Part shown: one piece after another, positions 5,790-13,096 of the stretch
Layout: each line of letters opens with the position of its first letter
Position numbering within the stretch: the first letter of the stretch is position 1
Source of the DNA: CAZQLE01 sp964593905
Lineage (GTDB): Bacteria > Chloroflexota > Anaerolineae > Anaerolineales > Anaerolineaceae
Length of the DNA: 15,033 nt
Assembly (NCBI GenBank): GCA_964593905.1
Contig: CAZQLE010000085.1
Span: forward strand, 1 to 15,033
Reading direction: 5' to 3'
Translations under genes and position numbers: made by a program
Notes under the pieces: model-generated
The model's database searches: none
Told to the model about the DNA's origin: nothing
What the model saw: only the letters and a program-made list of their open reading frames with translations

Positions 5790-6773
5790 CTAATTTGCGA
5801 ACGTGGCTTCGATCAATTGTTTGGCTGCATCCGCGTCTTTCACGGTCATACGCAGACCATTCACCGTCAGATCAGATTTTTGGAACCCCGCCGTCTGTAT
5901 GTTATTTGCATCCGCTGCAATTTCTTTCGTCGCACAAGCCAGATTGGTCAAATCTGCCAGGCTCATATCGGTGACAACCATTTCCTTGATCTGCTCATAC
6001 AGATCAGGAATTTTCTCGTAGATCGCAGGATCTTTCGCCTTCTGGGCTGCGCCGCGGAACACCGCGTTATAATGCTCGGCCCTCTCCCACTCAGAATTGG
6101 GGAAGCGGGCATAAGTCAACACGCCGCTGCCATTCAAATGATTTAACCCGGCCGGCAGATCCAGAGTATCGAAACCCTTACCCTGCGATTTAAACGCATT
6201 GGGCATCTCCACATCAACCCCGCCCAGAATATCGACAATTTGCGCAACCTTATCGGATTCAGGGGCGATGTAATGATCGACGCGCACACCGTAAGTGTCA
6301 TAAAGTGCCTGGGCAACCGCCGAAAGAGCCTTGGGCACCGCCTGCTCATTCGAGCCTTCTTTTTCAAAAACAGTCTGGAATACATCTCCCAGACGGATAT
6401 TGCTCTGATTCAGCGCCGGCGCCTGCACAACCAGATCGCGCGGGAAGGCAAAAGCACTGGCCTTCTTTTGGTCAAAATCCACCTTGATCAAACGAACGAC
6501 ATCTGCCTCAGCCTGATACGCGAACTCTCCGGCTTTGTGATAACCCACAAGCAACACATAGCTCGAGCCGGTTTGACCGCACACCGCCTCTGAAGTAGGC
6601 TCCACCGTCGCAGCCGAGCTTTCCACCGGAACCGCAGTCGCGGCTTCCTGCATTTTAACCGCCAACGGTTCAGACAGTGGTTTATTAAACAACTGCCAGA
6701 CAGTTAACGTCCCCAACACCAGTGCCGCGCCAAACACGACAACAAGAATAATGCCTGCTGCACCTTTTTTCAT
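5790..6773 (-). CDS. LytR-CpsA-Psr (LCP) family protein, divergent
   Basis: This 327-residue protein has a short basic N-terminus and one membrane segment (about 6-28), so the rest lies outside the cytoplasmic membrane. Residues 31-68 are an Ala/Pro/Thr-rich linker. The LCP domain follows: ADVVRLIKVD (90-99), FPRD (110-113), VDHYIA (165-170), VDILGGVDVEMP (180-191) and LNGSGVLTYAR (213-223). The family moves undecaprenyl-linked glycopolymers onto peptidoglycan or other wall acceptors. The last catalytic block is altered: after Arg223 the usual Asp-x-x-Arg-x-x-Arg-Gln reads EWERAEHYN, keeping Arg231 but replacing the Asp by Glu and the Arg-Gln pair by His-Tyr. Activity is therefore uncertain. 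AGGAGGG lies 6 nt before ATG 6773. It follows the TIM-barrel gene on the same strand, 115 nt away, with its own candidate promoter. Confidence 0.85.
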   Translation of the reverse strand: MKKGAAGIILVVVFGAALVLGTLTVWQLFNKPLSEPLAVKMQEAATAVPVESSAATVEPTSEAVCGQTGSSYVLLVGYHKAGEFAYQAEADVVRLIKVDFDQKKASAFAFPRDLVVQAPALNQSNIRLGDVFQTVFEKEGSNEQAVPKALSAVAQALYDTYGVRVDHYIAPESDKVAQIVDILGGVDVEMPNAFKSQGKGFDTLDLPAGLNHLNGSGVLTYARFPNSEWERAEHYNAVFRGAAQKAKDPAIYEKIPDLYEQIKEMVVTDMSLADLTNLACATKEIAADANNIQTAGFQKSDLTVNGLRMTVKDADAAKQLIEATFAN

Positions 6774-6779
6774 ATTGAA

Positions 6780-6786
6780 CCCTCCT
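6780..6786 (-). promoter_or_regulatory. Strong ribosome binding site of the lcp gene
   Basis: AGGAGGG at 6786-6780 is a near-complete match to the 16S anti-Shine-Dalgarno sequence and lies 6 nt before ATG 6773. It fixes the start of lcp and is the strongest such site in the window. Confidence 0.8.
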
Positions 6787-6881
6787 GGTCGTTACAATGA
6801 AACGAGTATGGCAAACCGCCACGGAAGATTGATTTCCCAAAGAAACCGTATCCCCCAAAAATCTGGAAAACTACACTAAAT

Positions 6882-6912
6882 ATTATAATCACTTTTTGGA
6901 TATCTTTTTCAA
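6882..6912 (-). promoter_or_regulatory. Candidate promoter of the lcp gene
   Basis: TATAAT (6887-6882) is preceded by TTGAAA (6912-6907), with a rather long 19-nt spacer. The -35 box lies inside the last codons of the upstream gene. The leader to lcp would be about 100 nt. The long spacer lowers confidence. Confidence 0.35.
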
Positions 6913-7896
6913 CCGATTCACCACTAAAAACAGACTGACCACAATACTGGTAATAAACAATGGGTGCGCCGTGGCCCAAAGGGCCGTTTGCCCCAGTTTT
7001 CGATAAGAATTAACCCGCAGCCCAAGCCGCACCGGTTCCAGCGTGGAAGAATTCCAGGCAAAATGGATCAAGGGTGACATAAAGTCTTGCCTGACACACC
7101 CTTCAAGACTGAAAATGTAAATATGCCGACACGATCGAGCCGCCAACAATAAATCACGCTGAAACTCATCCCAGACCAATGGCCGCGTATCAACCACTTC
7201 TTTTAATTCAACCCCGCCTCCTGTGCTGCCAACAGCGACTGCATCCGCTTCGACCGCATAACTCCATAAAACACCAGGCCCATACCCGCGAATAAAGCTG
7301 GTATACAGCATTAGAACTTCACGATCCACCAGCAAATCAATCAATCCGGTCATCCGCTGCAAAATGGTAGACCCTGCCTTGCGTTCATCACGAATGACAG
7401 GGAACTGGTAGCTTTCAACAAAGAAGCCATCGCTGCGCATTTGACCAATCAATGCCTGGTAGGCCATCTGCCCCACCCGCTGACGCTGGTAATTAAGCGC
7501 ATTGGCTGCCAATTTTGCACGAGCTTTCAGCAGATGGCGCGGTAGTTGTTCCAACTGGCGCAGGTCGGGTTCAATATCAATGCCAATTGCTTTCCATTTC
7601 AAACCATGCTGTTTTGTCCAACGCCGAAACTCAAGATACCGCGTACTTGACGCACTGTGATTATCCAGATTAAACCAGTAACCCTGATTTTTGGGTAACA
7701 AAAGCCAGGCGGTCACCGGAATGCCGGCTTCATTCAGTTTTTGTACAACCGCAACACGTTCATCTGAAAAATCCAGCAGCCCCAGGCTGATCGTGGCATT
7801 CAACTCTTTTAGCTGATCCAATAATTCGGGAAGTGAAAACAGCTCCTGCAAAGGCGCTGGTTCCAATTCACAAAAAAATGTCAGTTCAGGTTGCAT
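6889..7896 (-). CDS. Unrecognised protein, probable TIM barrel with C-terminal membrane anchor
   Basis: I do not recognise this 335-residue protein as a named family. It shows alternating strand-helix units that fit a TIM barrel, with hydrophobic strands ending in polar or charged residues: TFFCELE (6-12), ISLGLLD (36-42), VTAWLLLP (61-68), AIGIDIEPD (103-111), FFVESY (158-163), VLMLYTSF (194-201), DAVAVGS (218-224) and IYIFSLEGC (259-267). GIDIEPD recalls the strand-4 acidic motifs of glycoside hydrolases, so Asp107, Glu109 and Glu265 are candidate catalytic residues; that is inference. One hydrophobic helix (about 311-327) is followed by the basic tail NRLKKISKK, so it is probably tail-anchored. 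No signal peptide is seen, which makes the side of the membrane unclear. ATG 7896 has only a weak AGAGAG upstream. It may be co-transcribed with lcp, suggesting an envelope role. Confidence 0.6.
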   Translation of the reverse strand: MQPELTFFCELEPAPLQELFSLPELLDQLKELNATISLGLLDFSDERVAVVQKLNEAGIPVTAWLLLPKNQGYWFNLDNHSASSTRYLEFRRWTKQHGLKWKAIGIDIEPDLRQLEQLPRHLLKARAKLAANALNYQRQRVGQMAYQALIGQMRSDGFFVESYQFPVIRDERKAGSTILQRMTGLIDLLVDREVLMLYTSFIRGYGPGVLWSYAVEADAVAVGSTGGGVELKEVVDTRPLVWDEFQRDLLLAARSCRHIYIFSLEGCVRQDFMSPLIHFAWNSSTLEPVRLGLRVNSYRKLGQTALWATAHPLFITSIVVSLFLVVNRLKKISKK

Positions 7897-8043
7897 GGTT
7901 TTTTCTCTCTTTTAAATCCATCCTGGAGAATTTCCTGAATTTTGCTTTTATCTCTTAAACTGCCTCTTAAATTTTACATCAGCTCGACAACTTTCGTTCT
8001 TACAAATTCATAAAGTGGCCTCATTTCACAGATATCGCCTGGT

Positions 8044-8072
8044 TTGCATCCATCCGACAATTTTGTTATCAT
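8044..8072 (+). promoter_or_regulatory. Candidate promoter of the RNA methyltransferase gene
   Basis: TTGCAT (8044-8049) and TATCAT (8067-8072) are 17 nt apart. Transcription would start at about 8078-8080, on or next to the in-frame ATG at 8078, so the mRNA would have almost no leader. Confidence 0.45.
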
Positions 8073-8089
8073 CGCGTATGGAGAGGTTC

Positions 8090-8737
8090 ATGTCCATTAA
8101 CCAGAGAAAACACTTCATCGTTCAATGTATGCAGCCCGGCTGTCGCTTTCGCTTTCCGGTAGGCCCCACAGACCCTGACCAGCCCCGCTGCCCAAAATGC
8201 GGCTCGCCAACCAAAGTTGTGGATCTTCCTTATACCGCTTACCGCGTTCCTGAAGGCCCAAAAGCCGGCACGCGCACTATTTCGGTACTGGTCGATAATA
8301 TTCGGTCGACATTCAATGTGGGCTCCATTTTTCGCACGGCAGATGGCGCAGGCGTCAGCCACATTTATCTGAGCGGCATCACCCCCACCCCCGATCATCC
8401 TAAAGTGGGCAAAACAGCACTGGGCGCCGAAAGCACGGTCCCCTGGACACAGGTCTGGAATTCTGCCGCACTGGTGAACGAGCAAAAGCAGCAGGGAACG
8501 CTGGTCTGGGCTTTGGAAGGCGGCCCAGGATCCCTGTCCATCTACAACGCACTCGACCACAGCATGGATCAAAACATCTTACTGGTGGTGGGCAACGAAA
8601 TTTCAGGCGTAGACCCCGGTGTGCTTTCATTATGTGACCAGGGGGTTTTTCTGCCCATGCTGGGCAAGAAAGAGTCTCTCAATGTCTCTGTCGCTTTTGG
8701 AATTGCAGTTTACACCCTGCAATTTTATCGGAAGTAA
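8090..8737 (+). CDS. SpoU/TrmH-family RNA 2'-O-methyltransferase with N-terminal zinc ribbon
   Basis: This 215-residue protein joins a small zinc ribbon to a SPOUT methyltransferase. Cys13, Cys18, Cys34 and Cys37 (QCMQPGCR, RCPKCG) make the ribbon. The catalytic domain starts near residue 62 and has all three SpoU motifs: Asn70 with GSIFRTA (78-84), VVGNE-x-x-GV (166-174), and LPMLGKKESLNVSVA (188-202). It would transfer a methyl group from SAM to a ribose 2'-OH in tRNA or rRNA; the target cannot be read from sequence. The SpoU part is short, and the ribbon may replace the RNA-binding domain of other TrmH proteins. The start is 8090, with GGAGAGG just upstream; ATG 8078 in the same frame adds four residues and would fit a leaderless transcript. 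The gene is divergent from the TIM-barrel gene. Confidence 0.9.
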   Translation: MSINQRKHFIVQCMQPGCRFRFPVGPTDPDQPRCPKCGSPTKVVDLPYTAYRVPEGPKAGTRTISVLVDNIRSTFNVGSIFRTADGAGVSHIYLSGITPTPDHPKVGKTALGAESTVPWTQVWNSAALVNEQKQQGTLVWALEGGPGSLSIYNALDHSMDQNILLVVGNEISGVDPGVLSLCDQGVFLPMLGKKESLNVSVAFGIAVYTLQFYRK

Positions 8738-8842
8738 AACTTATCATTTATGCATAATATCGATCCAAAAAATTAAAAATTTGTTGAAAACGGAAGCCAA
8801 AAACCCTTGTAAATACCTTTCAATGTTTGTAAGATAAAAGCA

Positions 8843-8881
8843 ATCAGACGCTCGGGTGTCCCCCTCACCCTGGCGTTTGAT
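8843..8881. terminator. Hairpin between the methyltransferase gene and mutS, possible terminator
   Basis: Two 16-nt arms, 8843-8858 and 8866-8881, pair with one G-T and two mismatches around a 7-nt C-rich loop. The plus-strand 3' side is only mildly T-rich and the minus-strand side has TTTT, so it is not a textbook terminator in either direction. It lies 105 nt after the methyltransferase stop and ends 27 bp before the mutS -35 box. Confidence 0.45.
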
Positions 8882-8908
8882 TATTAAATATCTCCCGGCC
8901 ATTTTCCG

Positions 8909-8937
8909 TTGACGCGCACCCGCGTTACCAGTAGAAT
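8909..8937 (+). promoter_or_regulatory. Promoter of mutS that predicts a leaderless mRNA
   Basis: TTGACG (8909-8914) and TAGAAT (8932-8937) are separated by exactly 17 nt. The -10 box ends 7 nt before the mutS ATG at 8945, so transcription should begin at the A of the start codon. No Shine-Dalgarno sequence lies between. This also argues against a TTG start at 8909, which is part of the -35 box. Confidence 0.7.
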
Positions 8938-8944
8938 ACTTTTC

Positions 8945-11515
8945 ATGACAGATGACGTCACCCCCATTCGCCAGCAGTATCTGGATATTAAGCGGCAGCA
9001 TCGCGACACGATTCTTTTCTTTCGCCTGGGTGATTTTTACGAAACCTTTGACGAAGATGCCGAGATCACCTCGCGTGAACTTGATATTGTTCTTACCTCC
9101 CGCAATGTTGCCAAGGGGGTGCGCATCCCCATGGCTGGCATACCTTACCACGCAGTTGAAAATTACCTGGCCCGTTTAATTGAGAAAGGCTACCATGTCG
9201 CCATCTGTGAACAGGTTGGCGATCAGCCTGCACGCGGTTTGTTTCCGCGTGAGGTGGTGCGTGTCGTCACGCCGGGCACCATCGTTGAACCGGGTCTGTT
9301 GCAAGGCGATCAGAACAATTTTCTGGCCGCCATTCTGGTTCAAGAAGAGCGGGCCGGTGTGGCCTATGTGGATATCACCACCGGTGAATTTGCAGCTACC
9401 GAGCTTTCAGGAGAAGACATTCGCGCCCTGGTGCGCGCTGAATTAACCCGGCTGCGCCCGGCCGAAGTGCTTCACCCGGATGATTTATCCTGGTCAGAAG
9501 ATCTTGCCGGGCATCCCACCAAAATTCCGGCCTGGCGCTACGAGCCCAGTCGCTGCCAGGAGGTGTTGCTTCAGCAGTTTAAAGCCGCCTCACTCGAAGG
9601 CTATGGTCTGCGTGGAATGCCGTTGGCTGTACGCGCTGCCGGCGCGCTGGTGCAATACCTTAAAGATACGCAACCCGCCGCGCTCAAGCTGCTAAACAGC
9701 ATCTCAACCTACAGCCTGGCCGATTTTATGACCCTGGATGCAGCCACCCGGCGCAACCTTGAATTGACCGAAACGCTGCGCCAGGGCGAGGTAAAAGGGT
9801 CGCTGCTTTCGGTGCTCGATTACAGCATCTCGCCGATGGGAAAGCGCCTCATCCGCCAGTGGGTCAGCAAACCCTTGCTGGATATTGCACAAATCGAAGC
9901 ACGTTTAAACGCCGTGCAACATTTTGTTGAAAACGGGTTGCAGCGCGCCGAACTTCGCACTGCCCTGCGGCCGTTGGCCGATCTGGAACGGTTAACCAAC
10001 CGCATCCTCTCGGGTCACGCCCAGCCGCGCGATCTCGTGGCGCTGCGCGAAACATTGGCCGCACTGCCTGTGCTTAAAGCAATCTTCCCTGCCGGTGAAA
10101 CCGCTTTAAGTGCCTTCCTGACCGACCTGCACGACTGCCACCCCGTTTTGGAGCTGCTGAACGAATCCATTGCAGAAGAACCGCCCGCCACGTTACAAAA
10201 TACCGGCATCATCCGCCCCGGATACGCGGCCGAACTGGATCAGGTGATCGCAGCTTCGCAAAATGCGCGCGACTGGATTGCCAACCTCGAAAGCATCGAG
10301 CGCGAACGCACCGGCATCAAGACCCTCAAGGTCGGCTATAACAAGGTCTTTGGCTATTACATTGAAATTACGCATTCCAATTCCAACAGCGCACCGCCAG
10401 AATATATTCGCAAACAAACCCTGGTCAACGCTGAGCGTTATATCACCCCCGAGATGAAAGAATACGAGACCCTGGTGCTAAACGCCGAGGACCGTATCCG
10501 TGAAATTGAGCAGCGTCTGTTTCGTGAAATTTGCGCCAAAATATCTACTTTTACCGCCAGACTGCTTGAAACCGCGCGCAGCCTGGCGCAATTGGATGTA
10601 TGTGCCTCGCTGGCCGAAGCCGCAGCCATCAACAACTATCACCGCCCGGCCCTGTTTGCCGATACCCGTCTGATCATCGAAGCCGGGCGGCATCCGGTGG
10701 TTGAGCGCTCGCTCGGCGCGCGTCAGTATGTCGCCAATGATGTCTTTTTCGAGCCCGGGGAACTGGTGCGCATTATTACCGGCCCCAACATGAGCGGCAA
10801 AAGCACCTTTCTGCGCCAGGCCGCGCTGATCATCCTCATGGCCCAGATGGGCAGCTTTGTGCCGGCCGGGCGCGCTGAAATCGGTCTGGTGGACCGTATT
10901 TTTACCCGCATCGGCGCACAGGATGAGATCCACGCCGGACAATCGACCTTTATGGTTGAAATGATCGAAACGGCCAACATTCTAAACCACGCCACAGCCC
11001 GCAGCCTGCTGGTGTTGGATGAAATCGGCCGCGGCACCAGCACCTATGACGGCGTTTCCATCGCCTGGGCCATGGTCGAGTATATTCACAACCACCCCGA
11101 ACTGCGCGCCCGCACCCTGTTTGCCACCCATTACCATGAACTAACCCAGTTGGCCGACCTGCTGCCCGGCGTGCGCAATTATAACGTCGCCGTAACCGAA
11201 TCAGATGGGCGGGTGATCTTCTTGCACAAAATTGTCCCCGGCGGGGCAGACCGTTCTTACGGAATTCATGTGGCCCAGTTGGCCGGGCTGCCAGGGCCGG
11301 TTGTGCAGCGCGCGACCGAAATTTTGCAGCAGCTTGAGGCTTCTTCTGGCAAAGCGGTGCGCATCGACGAAGCCCGCCCGACACAAATGGCGCTCTTCCC
11401 CGAGACCAACCCGCTGCTCGAAGAAATGAAAAAGCTGGATATCAATACCCTGAGCCCCATCGAGGCCTTGAACCGCCTGTATGAGTGGCAGCGAAAATTC
11501 CTGGACCCAAAATAG
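8945..11515 (+). CDS. mutS: DNA mismatch repair protein MutS
   Basis: This 856-residue protein is a full-length MutS that binds mismatched bases as a dimer and recruits MutL in the cytoplasm. The N-terminal mismatch-binding domain has GDFYETF, with the Phe31-Tyr-Glu33 wedge that stacks on the mismatch. The connector, lever and clamp domains follow. The ATPase domain has the Walker A GPNMSGKST at 613-621, the GQSTFMVEM signature segment, Walker B LLVLDEIGRGTS (about 688-700) and the FATHYHEL switch. The C-terminal end (LSPIEALNRLYEW) is the usual dimerisation helix. Length and all motifs agree with the MutS1 type rather than the nuclease-linked MutS2. ATG 8945 is chosen by homology to the usual N-terminus (QQYLDIKRQH) and by the promoter directly in front. 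mutL is not in the window. The stop is 5 bp from the convergent membrane gene. Confidence 0.97.
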   Translation: MTDDVTPIRQQYLDIKRQHRDTILFFRLGDFYETFDEDAEITSRELDIVLTSRNVAKGVRIPMAGIPYHAVENYLARLIEKGYHVAICEQVGDQPARGLFPREVVRVVTPGTIVEPGLLQGDQNNFLAAILVQEERAGVAYVDITTGEFAATELSGEDIRALVRAELTRLRPAEVLHPDDLSWSEDLAGHPTKIPAWRYEPSRCQEVLLQQFKAASLEGYGLRGMPLAVRAAGALVQYLKDTQPAALKLLNSISTYSLADFMTLDAATRRNLELTETLRQGEVKGSLLSVLDYSISPMGKRLIRQWVSKPLLDIAQIEARLNAVQHFVENGLQRAELRTALRPLADLERLTNRILSGHAQPRDLVALRETLAALPVLKAIFPAGETALSAFLTDLHDCHPVLELLNESIAEEPPATLQNTGIIRPGYAAELDQVIAASQNARDWIANLESIERERTGIKTLKVGYNKVFGYYIEITHSNSNSAPPEYIRKQTLVNAERYITPEMKEYETLVLNAEDRIREIEQRLFREICAKISTFTARLLETARSLAQLDVCASLAEAAAINNYHRPALFADTRLIIEAGRHPVVERSLGARQYVANDVFFEPGELVRIITGPNMSGKSTFLRQAALIILMAQMGSFVPAGRAEIGLVDRIFTRIGAQDEIHAGQSTFMVEMIETANILNHATARSLLVLDEIGRGTSTYDGVSIAWAMVEYIHNHPELRARTLFATHYHELTQLADLLPGVRNYNVAVTESDGRVIFLHKIVPGGADRSYGIHVAQLAGLPGPVVQRATEILQQLEASSGKAVRIDEARPTQMALFPETNPLLEEMKKLDINTLSPIEALNRLYEWQRKFLDPK

Positions 11516-11520
11516 GCGTC

Positions 11521-12594
11521 TCACCGGCGCTGGCTGCGTTTCGTCCCCTGGCGCTGCGCCAGAAACAAAAGCACAATGGAAATCACCATCACCCCGGCCG
11601 AGAGCAGCGCAGCCTGTAATGAAAAGCGCTGAATGACAGGGTGCAGCAGCGCGGCAAAGGGTGCGGCGATCCAATCTGCAATCAATCCCTGCCCAAGCCG
11701 CACCACCAGCTCTGCCATCACAGCCGCCCCCACGAACAACCCGACCGAGAAGCCAAACACAACCACCCCACCGGCAAAAAACGCCTTCCCAACTGAACGG
11801 AACAAAACGGCCGGCTGCCGGAAAGTGACCAGCAGCAGCAACACCAGCAGCCCAGCGGCGGTGAAGGCACTTAACGGCAGTACCGCCCGGCTCACTCTGA
11901 ATATCATGCCCAGTCGTTGCCAGGCGCGAATCTGCGCCTCTTGCAGGGGAAAAACCGCGCCGCTGCTGGCATCGCCCACCAGAACAACCTCACCCGGCAG
12001 AACCCCCGAAAATTGTTGAATGGCGCTGATCAATGCCTGCTGCGCCGTTTCCATAAACATCTCCGGCGGCTGACAGACCGGAATATCGGCCAGGTTCCCA
12101 CCCGAAAGCATCAGCCCGGCAATCACTTGCAGCGTTTCGGCGCTGCAGGGCGGCCAACGGCTCATAATCTGGCGTGCCAGATCGGGCTGCGATATTCCCG
12201 CAAGATGGCTTTTCAATACAGCCAGGTCCAACTTCAAATAAGGCGCGGGGGTTTGCAAGTCCAACTGCGTCAACACCTGGGCCACAATCGATTCTGCCTG
12301 CGCATCCGACCAGCCGGCAGGTACCAGCGAGTTATACAACATCCCATAGGTATCCTGATCCAGCGGGTTGCCAATGGTCGCCATGCCGCTCGTTACGCCC
12401 GCCTGACCCGATAGCACCCCCGAAACCCAGACAGGAATCCGCTGGGCCAGTTCTTGCTGGTCCAACCCGCGCACATATTGTTCCGGTTTTAGCAAAACGT
12501 TTTCAGCCGGAAGCCAGATTAAAGCTGGAATCAAAAACAATGCCAGAAGAAAAACCAGTAACCCCCGTATAAAACGCATGAATGCTGAACTCAT
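11521..12594 (-). CDS. Uncharacterised membrane protein with large extracytoplasmic domain
   Basis: I do not recognise a family for this 357-residue protein. One N-terminal membrane helix (9-28) is followed by a region of about 205 residues that should lie outside the membrane, with two cysteines (150 and 174) that could form a disulfide. Three more helices lie at about 238-257, 270-295 and 327-347. The tail is short and basic (QRQGTKRSQRR), in line with a cytoplasmic end. The loop between helices 3 and 4 (WIAAPFAALLHPVIQRF) is amphipathic. ATG 12594 has GAGAGG 7 nt upstream. It is transcribed toward mutS and away from the pterin dehydratase gene. No neighbour indicates its role; the topology suits an envelope sensor or stress protein, but that is speculative. 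Confidence 0.7.
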   Translation of the reverse strand: MSSAFMRFIRGLLVFLLALFLIPALIWLPAENVLLKPEQYVRGLDQQELAQRIPVWVSGVLSGQAGVTSGMATIGNPLDQDTYGMLYNSLVPAGWSDAQAESIVAQVLTQLDLQTPAPYLKLDLAVLKSHLAGISQPDLARQIMSRWPPCSAETLQVIAGLMLSGGNLADIPVCQPPEMFMETAQQALISAIQQFSGVLPGEVVLVGDASSGAVFPLQEAQIRAWQRLGMIFRVSRAVLPLSAFTAAGLLVLLLLVTFRQPAVLFRSVGKAFFAGGVVVFGFSVGLFVGAAVMAELVVRLGQGLIADWIAAPFAALLHPVIQRFSLQAALLSAGVMVISIVLLFLAQRQGTKRSQRR

Positions 12595-12637
12595 GATCGA
12601 TCCTCTCAGTACAGATCCCGGTGAAGAATCGGATGAA

Positions 12638-12660
12638 CTTGAATTATGCTCAAATTCAAG
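12638..12660. repeat. Inverted repeat CTTGAATT / AATTCAAG in a divergent promoter region
   Basis: Eight perfect bases (12638-12645 and 12653-12660) flank a 7-nt spacer between two divergently transcribed genes. Size and position suit a dimeric repressor site acting on one or both promoters. No regulator gene is nearby, so this is an inference. Confidence 0.45.
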
Positions 12661-12694
12661 AAATTCTCCATAGGTGTTGCATTCTCTTTATGGT

Positions 12695-12700
12695 TATAAT
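12695..12700 (+). promoter_or_regulatory. -10 box of the pterin dehydratase gene
   Basis: A perfect TATAAT lies 21 nt before ATG 12722, giving a leader of about 15 nt that contains GAGG (12713-12716). No good -35 box is found at 16-18 nt; TTGCAT (12677-12682) is only 12 nt away. An activator or a different sigma factor might be needed. Confidence 0.4.
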
Positions 12701-12721
12701 AACATTACAAGTGAGGTTAAG

Positions 12722-13081
12722 ATGATCCCAGACGAGCATGAATCTTGCCGGCCGGTACGCAAAGGAGACCCTTTGCTCACCGCTGAAGAAATAAGCGAAA
12801 TGGGCAGCCATCTTACACAGTGGAAGATCACTGCTGACACAACCGTTCCGCGCCTGACCCGCGAATTTCAATTCAAGAATTTTGAAGAAGCGCTGAATTT
12901 TGCCAATTCGATCGCAGAAGCCGCCGAACTGCAAAATCATCACCCCAGAATCACCCTTGAATGGGGAAAGGTTCGTGTGGAATGGTGGACGCATGTCCTG
13001 GGAGGCTTGCATCGCAATGATTGGATCATGGCCGCCGTGACAGACCGATTTTACCGTTCGTTCACTCAATTTAAAAAGTGA
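12722..13081 (+). CDS. Pterin-4a-carbinolamine dehydratase
   Basis: This 119-residue protein is a complete member of the pterin-4a-carbinolamine dehydratase family (EC 4.2.1.96). It shows the full family pattern: Glu69, then His73-His74-Pro75, Trp81, His91 in a WTH-x-x-GG loop and Asp100. The enzyme dehydrates 4a-hydroxytetrahydropterin made by aromatic amino acid hydroxylases, returning it to the usable pterin; some bacterial members instead act in molybdopterin or folate metabolism. No hydroxylase is in the window. The start is ATG 12722 because GAGG lies 5 nt upstream; an upstream TTG at 12674 precedes the -10 box and is rejected. The N-terminal 20 residues are extra compared with the shortest relatives. 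The stop lies 15 bp from the convergent panE-like gene. Confidence 0.93.
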   Translation: MIPDEHESCRPVRKGDPLLTAEEISEMGSHLTQWKITADTTVPRLTREFQFKNFEEALNFANSIAEAAELQNHHPRITLEWGKVRVEWWTHVLGGLHRNDWIMAAVTDRFYRSFTQFKK

Positions 13082-13096
13082 TCTTTCTCCCCATCG

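Noticed and set aside
7952..7971. Direct repeat CTCTTAAA (7952-7959 and 7964-7971) before the RNA methyltransferase gene.
   Set aside because: Short, A/T-rich and not placed on a recognisable promoter; likely chance.
8909..8944. TTG 8909 as the mutS start.
   Set aside because: It lies in the -35 box of a good promoter, has no ribosome site, and adds 12 residues absent from MutS proteins.
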